Shown: piece after piece, positions 47,019 to 53,857 of the stretch
Layout of the letters: each line of letters begins with the position of its first letter
Position numbering within the stretch: position 1 is the stretch's first letter
NCBI GenBank assembly: GCA_016741995.1
Contig: JACVCO010000022.1
Coordinates: forward strand, 1-53,857
DNA from: Hydrogenophaga sp.
GTDB lineage: Bacteria; Pseudomonadota; Gammaproteobacteria; Burkholderiales; Burkholderiaceae_C
Length of the DNA: 53,857 nucleotides
Direction of reading: 5' to 3'
Made by a program: the position numbers and the translations under genes
Notes under the pieces: generated by a model
What the model saw: the letters and a program-made list of their open reading frames with translations, nothing else
Databases searched by the model: none
Told to the model about the DNA's origin: nothing

Positions 47019-47873
47019 TCAGCTGCGGGCAAACGTCGCGATGTCGCGGTTGAGGCGGTCCGCATGCGTGACGAACAGGCCATGCGGCGCGCCTTCGTAG
47101 ACGGTCAACATGGCGCCCGGCAGCAGCGCGGCCGTGGGTTGCCCGGTGAGTGGTAGCGGCAGGGATGCGTCGCGATCGCCCTGCACGATGGCGATCGGCA
47201 GATCGAGTGCGCGCAACTCGGGTCGGAAGTCGGTGCGCGTCATGGCGCGGTTGCATGTCAGCAGCGCGGGCAGCGAAGCCTGCAGCATCAACGACTTGAT
47301 CCAGGCGCGCATGCCGCGCGAGGTTTCAGGTACCACGAAGGCATCCTCGCTGTCGTCGATCCACGCCGGGAAATCGCGCGCCATCGGTTCACGCAATCGG
47401 TCGAAGAACACGGGATCCAACCCGCCCGGGTTGTCTTCGGCGAGTGACAGGAAGGGCGTGCTGGGCGCAAGCAGCAGCAGGCGCGACACGCGATCACGGC
47501 CGTGGCGCGACAGGTATCGCACGCTTTCGCCCGAGCCGAACGAGTAGCCCACCAGGGTCGCGTCGCGCACATCGAAGGCGGTGAGCACGCGGTCAATGTC
47601 CGAAGCCAGTGTGTCGTAGTCGTAGCCGCTTCCGTTGTCCTCGGAGCGGCCATGCCCGCGCCTGTCGAAGACCACGCAGCGAAAGCCCTGTTCGGTGAGC
47701 GCGGTGATCTGGTACGACCACATCGCAGCCGGTAGCGACCAACCGGCAACGAGCACGATGGTCGGCCCCTCGCCATAGGAAGCGCAGGACAGGATCGCGC
47801 CATCGCGGCTTTGCACGCGGCTCACCGGCAAGGTGGGTATCGAAGCGCGGGCTTCGTCGGGCAGTTGAGGCAT
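47019..47873 (-). CDS. Alpha/beta hydrolase, haloperoxidase/esterase-like
   Basis: 284 residues, no signal peptide. The core is VLVAGWSLPAAMWSYQITAL, FDRRGHGRSE, nucleophile S111 in LVGYSFGSGESVRYLS, the acid in VQGDRDASLPL and the histidine in GAPHGLFVTH. The closest pattern is the cofactor-free haloperoxidase/arylesterase group, whose real substrates are mostly unknown. It is the first gene of a two-gene unit with the small membrane protein and is divergent from the beta-lactamase-like gene. Confidence 0.87.
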   Translation of the reverse strand: MPQLPDEARASIPTLPVSRVQSRDGAILSCASYGEGPTIVLVAGWSLPAAMWSYQITALTEQGFRCVVFDRRGHGRSEDNGSGYDYDTLASDIDRVLTAFDVRDATLVGYSFGSGESVRYLSRHGRDRVSRLLLLAPSTPFLSLAEDNPGGLDPVFFDRLREPMARDFPAWIDDSEDAFVVPETSRGMRAWIKSLMLQASLPALLTCNRAMTRTDFRPELRALDLPIAIVQGDRDASLPLPLTGQPTAALLPGAMLTVYEGAPHGLFVTHADRLNRDIATFARS

Positions 47874-48018
47874 GCGGTTTCCCGGTTCGTGTCAGAGGAC
47901 CGCAGTGTCGGAACTCCGCCCACACGGGGTCAATTACTCGCCAGGTCATCCGCGATGCACGCGGTGTGGCCGCCATCGTTACGATGAACATCCTCCCGCC
48001 ACCCATGTGTCTCCGGCC

Positions 48019-49218
48019 ATGACGATCAGCGATTCCACCTTCCGCGCTGGCACAAAGAGAGCGCAGCATCTTCAAGCGGTGCTGGACGGGTCCATCGACC
48101 GGAACGAGGCCCCGTTTCTTGTGGGCATGCTCGTGAATGCCTCGGGCCCGACCTTCAGCGGCGCGGCAGGGCACGCCGCCGCAGGGCAACCCGCCGGCAT
48201 CGATACCGTGTTCCGGATCTTCTCCATGACCAAGGCCATCGGTTCGGCGGCGGCCATGATCCTCATCGACCGCGGATTGCTTTCCATGGACGCCGAAGTC
48301 GAGCGCATTCTTCCCGCGTTCGCGGGCGTGAAGGTGCTGCACGGCTATGACTCACGGGGCCAACCGATCCTTCGTGCACCCCGGCGCAAAGCCACCATCA
48401 GGCACCTGGCGACGCACTCGTCCGGCCTGGCGTACGAGGTGTGGCAGGAGGAACAAAGCCGGTTCCTCCAGGTGACCGGTGGCACGGGCGCCCTCGGATC
48501 GACGAATCTCCAGGCAACGCTACTCAGTGACTACCCGATGCTCACGGAGCCTGGCACACGCTGGGCCTACGGTGTGTCCATCGACTGGCTTGGCCTGGTT
48601 GTGGAAGCGGTCAGTGGCCAGCGGATCATGGACTTTCTCAAGGCCAACCTGCTGGATCCTCTCGGGATGTCGGACACGGAGGCCGTGCTGCGCGACGACA
48701 TGGCCTGCCGCCTGGCCGAGGTGCGCCTGCGTGGCCCCGATGGCCTGTTGGGTCCCGTCCAGGTGGAGCCCCCGGCCACCACCGACACCTTCGGCATGGG
48801 GCACGCGCTTTACTCCACCCCACGCGACTACGCGAAGTTCCTTCGCATGATTCTCGGCAAGGGCGAGTCAGGCGGTCATCGGGTGCTGAGTGAGGGCGCC
48901 GTCGCCCGGATGCTGGCCAATCAGTTGCCGGGTGATCTGCACTTCCAGGCCATGACGCCGGCCTCCCCCCTGTCGGCCCACTTCGATCCGTTTCCGGGTG
49001 TCGCCAAGACGCATGGCTTCGGCTTCATGCGTGTCGAAAGCGATGTCCCGGGAATGCGTCGCGCGGGCTCGGTCGCCTGGGCGGGTGTTTGCAATTCCCA
49101 CTACTGGATCGATCCGGCTTCGGACATGGCGGGGCTCGTGATGACCCAGTCCCTGCCCTTCGCGGAGGCACCCTTCATGGCCTCCTTCGAAGCGTTCGAG
49201 CGAGCGGCGTACGCCTGA
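48019..49218 (+). CDS. Serine hydrolase of the beta-lactamase/EstB type
   Basis: 399 residues from the ATG at 48019. The S-x-x-K motif is S69-M-T-K72 in VFRIFSMTKAIG and the second motif is Y184 in RWAYGVSIDWLG. The third motif (K-T-G or H-x-G in the family) may be the GSVAWAG region near the C-terminus. No signal peptide is visible, so it is more likely a cytosolic esterase of class C lactamase fold than a resistance enzyme. Homologues include EstB-like esterases and D-aminopeptidases. Confidence 0.88.
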   Translation: MTISDSTFRAGTKRAQHLQAVLDGSIDRNEAPFLVGMLVNASGPTFSGAAGHAAAGQPAGIDTVFRIFSMTKAIGSAAAMILIDRGLLSMDAEVERILPAFAGVKVLHGYDSRGQPILRAPRRKATIRHLATHSSGLAYEVWQEEQSRFLQVTGGTGALGSTNLQATLLSDYPMLTEPGTRWAYGVSIDWLGLVVEAVSGQRIMDFLKANLLDPLGMSDTEAVLRDDMACRLAEVRLRGPDGLLGPVQVEPPATTDTFGMGHALYSTPRDYAKFLRMILGKGESGGHRVLSEGAVARMLANQLPGDLHFQAMTPASPLSAHFDPFPGVAKTHGFGFMRVESDVPGMRRAGSVAWAGVCNSHYWIDPASDMAGLVMTQSLPFAEAPFMASFEAFERAAYA

Positions 49219-49227
49219 TGCGCACGG

Positions 49228-49989
49228 TCAGCCGGGCCCGCTGCTCTCTAGCAGCCGCTCGCGCAACCGCTCCCGCCCCGCGGCATCCAGCCCCACCTGC
49301 GTGCCCAGGTAGTTCTCCACCCCACCGAACTCCTCATCGATGCAGCGCCACGCGGTGTGGATGAAGTCGGCCTGCACCTGCCACAGCACGTTCAGCACCT
49401 CTTCCGAGAGTTGTTCGGTGAGCCGGTGATCGCGGCGGTACAGGGCGTTGGTGAGCAGGTAGTCGGCCATGATGTCGTCGCGGTGCACACCCAGGGCTTC
49501 GAGCAGCAGGGCCGCGGCCATGCCGGTGCGGTCCTTGCCGGCGGTGCAATGGAAGACGAGCGCGCCATCGTGCGCTGCGATGCGTGCGAGCAGGCGACCG
49601 AAGGTGGGGCCCTGCAGGCGCACGAAATCGCCATAGGTCTCGCACATCAGCGCCACGGCATCGGTGCGGCTGGGGGCCAGGCCCTTGAGCTGGAAGTCGC
49701 GCAGGCGGCGGAACACGGTGGGCTCGATGCCCAGGTGTTCCATCGCGATGCCGGGGAAGTGGTCGGGTGTGGCCTCGCGTTCGGCGTGGCCGCGCAGGTC
49801 CACGCAATGCGTCACGTTGAGCGCGCGCAGGCGGCTGTGGTCGGTGTCGCTGAGCCGGCCGAGGTGGTCGGACCGGTAGACGCGTGCGCGGCGCACGGTG
49901 TGCCCGCTGGCGGTGGGCAGGCCGCCCAGGTCGCGGAAATTGGTGGCGCCTTCGAGGGCGACGGCGATGTCGGAGCGGTCGGGTGTCAT
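49228..49989 (-). CDS. Tyrosine-protein phosphatase (Y_phosphatase3 type)
   Basis: 253 residues. The phosphate-binding loop is C148-x5-R154 in FHCTAGKDRTGMAA, the version with K-D found in bacterial dual-specificity phosphatases such as MptpB and LipA of Listeria. TNFRDLGGLPTASGHTVRRA at the N-terminus is also typical. These dephosphorylate phosphotyrosine and sometimes phosphoinositides. It has no signal peptide. It is divergent from the metallo-beta-lactamase operon and converges with the serine hydrolase, nine bases apart. Confidence 0.9.
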   Translation of the reverse strand: MTPDRSDIAVALEGATNFRDLGGLPTASGHTVRRARVYRSDHLGRLSDTDHSRLRALNVTHCVDLRGHAEREATPDHFPGIAMEHLGIEPTVFRRLRDFQLKGLAPSRTDAVALMCETYGDFVRLQGPTFGRLLARIAAHDGALVFHCTAGKDRTGMAAALLLEALGVHRDDIMADYLLTNALYRRDHRLTEQLSEEVLNVLWQVQADFIHTAWRCIDEEFGGVENYLGTQVGLDAAGRERLRERLLESSGPG

Positions 49990-49993
49990 GCGC

Positions 49994-50040
49994 TTGAACG
50001 GGATGATCGGGTTTTATAATAGACCGACAAGACGGTTTAT
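49994..50040 (+). promoter_or_regulatory. Promoter with an overlapping TetR-type operator candidate
   Basis: TTGAAC (49994-49999), 15 bases, TATAAT (50015-50020). ATAGACCG (50019-50026) and CGGTTTAT (50033-50040) form an inverted repeat with one mismatch across ACAAGA and overlap the -10 box, so a bound repressor would block it. A TAGACC half-site recalls NemR-like operators. No TetR gene is nearby. Confidence 0.55.
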
Positions 50041-50098
50041 ATTTGGGCTTGACCATTTTCCCCGGAGCCTGTGTTTCCGGGGGCACGGAATCCGTATC

Positions 50099-51148
50099 TT
50101 GACCGGTGCTCTTCGCTACCCCGTGACAGCCCCCACCATCGGCGGGGCCGTGTCCATCGGCCCCGACCTGGTCTGGGCCATCCTGCCGTTGCCGTACCGC
50201 ATCGACCACATCAACGTCTGGGCGATCCGCGACGGCGCGGGCTGGGCCGTGGTGGACACCGGCACACACACGCCGGCCGCGATGGCCGCCTGGGAGGGGC
50301 TGTTCGCCGGCGCGCTGCAGGGCCTGCCGATCACGCGCGTGATCGCGACCCACATGCACCCCGATCACGTCGGCCTGGCCGGCTGGTTGCAGCAGCGCTT
50401 CGGTGCGCCGCTGTGGATGAGCGAGCTGGAGTACCTCACCTGCCGCGTGCGCGTGAGCGAAGCGGGCCAGGCGCAACCGCTGGCCGAAGAGCGCTTCGTG
50501 CGCGAAGCGGGTTGGGGCGAGGCCGCGATCGAGGCGCACGCGCGCCGCTTCGGGCGCGATGGCGATTACATCGGCCACCTGCCGGCGAGCTTTCACAAGC
50601 TGGTCGACGGTCAGTCGTTGCGCATCGGCGAACAGCACTGGGAGGTGCTGTTCGGCCACGGCCATTCGCCCGAGCACGCCTGCCTCTACAACGCGCGCGA
50701 GCGCTGGCTGATCTCGGGCGACCAGGTGCTGCCGCGCATTTCGTCGAACGTGTCGGTGCATGCCATGGAGCCCGATGCCGACCCCATGAGCGCCTGGTTC
50801 CGTTCGATCGACCGCCTGCTGGCGCGCGTGCCCGACGAGGTGCTGGTGCTGCCGGCGCACCACGCGTGCTTCCACGGGTTGCACGCGCGGTTGGCGCAGT
50901 TGCGCGACGACCAGCTGGCCGCGCTGCAGAAGCTGCGCGAGCGCCTGGCCGAACCGCAGCGCGTGGTCGATGTGTTCCCGGTGCTGTTCCGCAGACCCAT
51001 CAGCGAGAGCGATGCCTCGCAGCTGGGGCTGGCCACCGGCGAAGCCATCGCCTGCCTGAACCACCTGATGCACCGCGGCGAAGCCCGCAGGGATGTCGCC
51101 GATGGCGTGGCCTGGTACCGCGCGCTGAAACCCGGGGAGACACCATGA
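50099..51148 (+). CDS. Metallo-beta-lactamase-fold hydrolase
   Basis: 349 residues from a TTG at 50099; the encoded start LTGALRYPV matches the M-T-x-L-x-Y-P start of relatives as I remember them. A GTG at 50123 is the alternative. The metal motif H85-M-H-P-D-H90 lies in VIATHMHPDHVGLAGWL, further ligands are in LFGHGHSPEHACL, LISGDQVLPRI and LPAHH. The C-terminal 80 residues are a helical domain seen in the group. Such enzymes cleave thioesters or other esters. It overlaps the next gene (ATGA). Confidence 0.88.
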   Translation: MTGALRYPVTAPTIGGAVSIGPDLVWAILPLPYRIDHINVWAIRDGAGWAVVDTGTHTPAAMAAWEGLFAGALQGLPITRVIATHMHPDHVGLAGWLQQRFGAPLWMSELEYLTCRVRVSEAGQAQPLAEERFVREAGWGEAAIEAHARRFGRDGDYIGHLPASFHKLVDGQSLRIGEQHWEVLFGHGHSPEHACLYNARERWLISGDQVLPRISSNVSVHAMEPDADPMSAWFRSIDRLLARVPDEVLVLPAHHACFHGLHARLAQLRDDQLAALQKLRERLAEPQRVVDVFPVLFRRPISESDASQLGLATGEAIACLNHLMHRGEARRDVADGVAWYRALKPGETP

Positions 51149-51903
51149 AGGTCCTGATCGTCTATGCCCACCCCGAGCCGCGCTCCTTCAACCGCGCGGT
51201 GCTCGACACCTCGGTGCGCGTGCTGCAGTCGCAAGGCCACGAGGTGGTGGTGTCCGATCTGTACGCCATGGGCTTCAACCCCGTGGCCAACGGCGGTGAT
51301 TTCACCGAGCGCCGTTTCCCCGATGCGCTGCAGTACGACCGCGAGCAGAAGCAAGCGTCCCAGCGCCAGGGTTTCGTCGACGACATCCAGGGCGAGATCG
51401 ACAAGCTCATGCGCTGCGATCTGCTGATCCTGCAGTTCCCGCTGTGGTGGTTCTCGGTGCCCGCGATCATGAAAGGCTGGATCGACCGCGTGTTCGCCAA
51501 CGGCACGGTGTACGGCGCGGGCGGCAAGCGCTTCGATCAGGGTGGCCTCAAGGGCCGCAAGGCCATGCTGAGTTTCACCACCGGGTGCTTCCCGGACATG
51601 ATGGAAGTCGATGGCTTGCTGGGGCAGCGCGACGTGATCCTTTGGCACCTGCACCACGGCACCTTCGGCTACAGCGGGCTGCAGGTGCTGGAGCCGGCCG
51701 TGGGTTGGTCCATCCAGTACTCGGACGAAGCGCAGCGCCAGGCGCACCTGGATGCGTATGCGGCGCGGCTGCGTGGCATCGAGCACGAAGACCCCATGCC
51801 CACCCACACCCTGGCCGAATTCGGCCCCGACTGGCGCCTCAAACCCGGGATCGCGCCCCGCACCGTCGGCCACCGCCGGCCCGACAAACCGGGGCCGCGA
51901 TGA
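51145..51903 (+). CDS. NAD(P)H:quinone oxidoreductase (flavodoxin-like fold)
   Basis: 252 residues. KVLIVYAHPEPRSFNRAVLD is the FMN/FAD-binding start of the NQO1/MdaB/KefF group, followed by LQFPLWWFSVPAIMKGWIDRVF and FTTGCFPDMM. These flavoproteins reduce quinones by two electrons and so avoid radical formation. The tail of about 45 residues after the domain is Pro/Arg-rich. GGGGAGA precedes the ATG. It is coupled to genes on both sides by ATGA overlaps. Confidence 0.92.
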   Translation: MKVLIVYAHPEPRSFNRAVLDTSVRVLQSQGHEVVVSDLYAMGFNPVANGGDFTERRFPDALQYDREQKQASQRQGFVDDIQGEIDKLMRCDLLILQFPLWWFSVPAIMKGWIDRVFANGTVYGAGGKRFDQGGLKGRKAMLSFTTGCFPDMMEVDGLLGQRDVILWHLHHGTFGYSGLQVLEPAVGWSIQYSDEAQRQAHLDAYAARLRGIEHEDPMPTHTLAEFGPDWRLKPGIAPRTVGHRRPDKPGPR

Positions 51904-52775
51904 GCGATGCCCTGAACGCCCTCACGCTGGCCGACCGCTTGCAGCTCAAGGCCGCGGGCCCGGGCCGCTGGCGCAGCCAGCACGGCGACGCCAACCAGAA
52001 CGGCCGCTCGTATGGCGGGCAGCTGCTTGGCCAGGCCATGCGCGCCGCGCTGATGGAGGTGCCCGACGGCCGTGCGCCGACGATGATGCAGTTCGTGTTC
52101 CTGCAAGGGGCGATGCCGGACCAGCCCATCCTGTTCGAGGTGGAGCGCCTGCAGGAGGGCAAGCGCTTCAGCTCGCGCCAGGTGCGCGGCGCACAAGGCG
52201 AGCGCACCGTGCTCAGCGCGCTGGTGAGCTGCGCGAAAACCATCCCCGGCCCCGCGCACGCCGAGCCATCCACCATGCCGCCGGGTGAACGGCCTGCGAA
52301 TCTCGCAACGATCGACGACGTGCCCGAACCCTTGCGCGCGCAGCTCGCGCGTATGGGCGGCTACGGGCAAGACTGCAACCCCGCGATCGCTTTCCGCATC
52401 CCCGACGCGCAGCGCCAACTGGATGGCGCGCACGCGGGCCGGGATTTCCGCTACTGGATGAAGGTGCCGCAGCCGCTGCCCGACGAGCCCGCGCTGCACG
52501 CAGCGGCCTTCGCGTACCTGTCGGACTGGTGGCTCAACTACGCCATCCTGCGGCCGCACCTGGCCCGCGCGGGCGAGCGGCCGATGTACATCTCCAGCCT
52601 GAACCACGCGTTGTGGCTGCACGCGCCACCCCGTGCCGACCAATGGCTGCACGCGCACGCCACCAGCGTGCACGCCGCCAACGGCCGTGGCCTGGCGATC
52701 GCGCAGTACCACGACGAGGCCGGCCGGCACATCGCCACCTCCTCGCAGGACTGCCTGGTGAGCTACGCCGACTGA
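51900..52775 (+). CDS. Acyl-CoA thioesterase II (TesB type)
   Basis: 291 residues forming two hot-dog domains. The first has NGRSYGGQLLGQAMRAAL and GKRFSSRQVRGAQGERTVLS, the second has LSDWWLNYAILRPHLAR and SSLNHALWLHAP with WLHAHATSVHAANGRGLAIAQ. The last includes the active-site region of TesB. It cleaves acyl-CoA to the acid and CoA. It is the last gene of the three-gene operon, and its end overlaps the convergent EamA gene by 13 bases. Confidence 0.92.
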   Translation: MSDALNALTLADRLQLKAAGPGRWRSQHGDANQNGRSYGGQLLGQAMRAALMEVPDGRAPTMMQFVFLQGAMPDQPILFEVERLQEGKRFSSRQVRGAQGERTVLSALVSCAKTIPGPAHAEPSTMPPGERPANLATIDDVPEPLRAQLARMGGYGQDCNPAIAFRIPDAQRQLDGAHAGRDFRYWMKVPQPLPDEPALHAAAFAYLSDWWLNYAILRPHLARAGERPMYISSLNHALWLHAPPRADQWLHAHATSVHAANGRGLAIAQYHDEAGRHIATSSQDCLVSYAD

Positions 52776-53683
52776 GCGCGCCAGCGGCCCAGCAGCGCGG
52801 GGCCGAACTGCGCCGCCGCCACGCCGGCGGCGGCCATGACCGCGCCGAGGATCTTGAGCGGGCCGAAGGACTCGCCCAGCGCCACCCAGGAAATGAGGCC
52901 CGCCACCGGTGGCAGCAGATAAAGCAGCGGCGCGCTGCGCGGCACGCCCAGGTGCTCGTTGAGCCAACCCCACACCAGCCAACCCGCGAAGGACGCCACC
53001 GCGAGCGACCACAGCAGGGCCAGCCACAACGAGGGCGAGAGCGTCAGCCAGGCCACGTCCAGCGCCCAGGGCGCGTTCATCGCGACCAGCGGCACGGAGG
53101 CCAGGAAGGTGCAGTACGCCATCACCACCACCACGCCGTGGCGCGCGATCGACGGGCCCGCCGCCACCGTGTGGGCCGAGAACAGCACCGCACCCAGCAG
53201 CAACAACAGATCGCCCAGGCCCTGGGTGCGCGCGCCGCCGAGCTTGTCCGACAGGAAGACGAGAACGCCCGCCAGCGCCAGCATCACGCCGAACACCTGC
53301 ACCCGCGCGAAGCGCTCGCGGTAAAGCACGCGCACGATCAACAGCGTGAACACCGGCCCGCAGGCCGAGATGAGCGCGCTGGAGAACGCGGTGGACAGAT
53401 GCATGGCGTGCGTCATCACCGTCACATGGATGACGTGGCCCACCGTCGCCAGGCCGGCGAGGGCGAGCCAGTCGCGCGCGGGCAGCCGCGGCCAGCGCAG
53501 GCCGAAGTGCCACAGCATCAGGGCCACCGCGCACGCGGGGGTGACGAGGTAGCGCGCGAAGATCATGGCCTGCGGCCCGATCTCGGCCATCACCGCCTTG
53601 AGCACGCTGTAGTTGCTGCCCCAGGTGAGCACCAGGAGCAGGCCCAGGAAGATCGCGAGCGAGAGGCGGGTGGGGCCGGTCAT
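52763..53683 (-). CDS. EamA-family (DMT) transporter
   Basis: 306 residues from the ATG at 53683, with ten membrane helices in two repeats. LVLTWGSNYSVLKAVMAEIGP at the first helix and FARYLVTPACAVALML are typical EamA starts, and LLYLLPPVAGLISWVALGE is the conserved ninth-helix region. The substrate is unknown. It starts ten bases after the etfA stop, so it is probably transcribed with etfA. It is not closely similar to the other EamA protein of this window. Confidence 0.87.
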   Translation of the reverse strand: MTGPTRLSLAIFLGLLLVLTWGSNYSVLKAVMAEIGPQAMIFARYLVTPACAVALMLWHFGLRWPRLPARDWLALAGLATVGHVIHVTVMTHAMHLSTAFSSALISACGPVFTLLIVRVLYRERFARVQVFGVMLALAGVLVFLSDKLGGARTQGLGDLLLLLGAVLFSAHTVAAGPSIARHGVVVVMAYCTFLASVPLVAMNAPWALDVAWLTLSPSLWLALLWSLAVASFAGWLVWGWLNEHLGVPRSAPLLYLLPPVAGLISWVALGESFGPLKILGAVMAAAGVAAAQFGPALLGRWRAQSA

Positions 53684-53693
53684 GGGCCGGGTC

Positions 53694-53857
53694 TTACAGG
53701 GCCTTGACCAACGCGGGCACGGCCTCGAAGAGATCGGCCTCCAGGCCGTAGTCGGCCACACTGAAGATCGGGGCCTCCGGGTCCTTGTTGATCGCCACGA
53801 TCACCTTCGAATCCTTCATGCCCGCCAGGTGCTGGATCGCCCCCGAGATGCCCGCTG
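53694..53857 (-). CDS. etfA: Electron transfer flavoprotein subunit alpha, C-terminal part (partial)
   Basis: About 54 codons to the TAA at 53694-53696; the rest is outside the window. [20 protein letters not shown] and [20 protein letters not shown] form the FAD-binding end of the alpha subunit, among the best-conserved parts of the protein. ETF takes electrons from acyl-CoA dehydrogenases and passes them to ETF-quinone oxidoreductase. It fits with the thioesterase and CoA-transferase genes as part of fatty-acid metabolism. Confidence 0.95.
   Translation of the reverse strand, partial: AGISGAIQHLAGMKDSKVIVAINKDPEAPIFSVADYGLEADLFEAVPALVKAL

Overview
The window is high-GC chromosomal DNA from a betaproteobacterium. 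The ribosomal, ATP synthase and lipoate gene orders, the tightly overlapping genes and the protein sequences point to Burkholderiales, most likely Comamonadaceae (Hydrogenophaga/Acidovorax-like). The genus is an inference. Both ends are cut inside genes: EF-Tu at the left and the electron transfer flavoprotein alpha subunit at the right.

Region by region. (1) 1-5.6 kb: end of tuf, then the S10 ribosomal operon rpsJ-rplC-rplD-rplW-rplB-rpsS-rplV-rpsC-rplP-rpmC-rpsQ, closed by a strong terminator; a structured, promoter-bearing spacer separates rpsJ from rplC. (2) 5.7-11.1 kb: redox genes (Prx5-type peroxiredoxin, cytochrome b561, cytochrome c', TlpA-like and thioredoxin-like proteins), an acetyltransferase, a DUF4197 protein and a family III CoA-transferase. 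(3) 11.2-15.4 kb: lipoprotein, MFS transporter and an overlapping EIIA(Man)-HPr-EI set, which is a phosphotransferase relay without a sugar permease. (4) 15.4-19.9 kb: EamA transporter and a minus-strand operon dat-ybeD-lipB-lipA-araC. (5) 19.9-27.3 kb: complete F1Fo ATP synthase operon atpIBEFHAGDC with its own promoter and terminator. (6) 27.4-32.9 kb: cyclic-nucleotide-binding protein, lemA-ygcG-TPM membrane operon, SnoaL-like/YheT/hypothetical operon and a membrane-anchored diheme cytochrome c.

(7) 33.1-39.7 kb: a small integrative element inserted in the 3' end of a tRNA-Arg(CCG) gene. It is bounded by a perfect 24-bp direct repeat (33132-33155 and 39719-39742). It carries a tyrosine integrase beside the tRNA, three small minus-strand genes of unknown function, a serine recombinase behind a palindrome-rich divergent promoter, a zinc-finger protein coupled to a ParB-like protein, and at the far end a 328-residue protein in which I see a PD-(D/E)XK-nuclease-like arrangement. 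Octamers TGTNCCAC lie in the same orientation near both ends at 12-13 bp spacing and look like integrase arm sites. The element has no recognisable replication, conjugation or virion genes. It is the best candidate in the window for an undescribed system: a minimal tRNA-borne island whose cargo may be a single-gene nuclease.

(8) 39.8-49.2 kb: accessory genes that look like stress and detoxification functions: ECF sigma factor, ClpP paralogue, AHSA1 and VOC proteins, two alpha/beta hydrolases, a 14-helix drug exporter, XRE and MarR regulators with matching TTGCAT/TGCAA palindromes, and a beta-lactamase-like serine hydrolase. (9) 49.2-53.9 kb: tyrosine phosphatase divergent from an operon of metallo-beta-lactamase hydrolase, quinone reductase and acyl-CoA thioesterase, then an EamA transporter behind etfA on the minus strand. 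No gene-free stretch exceeds 300 bases.
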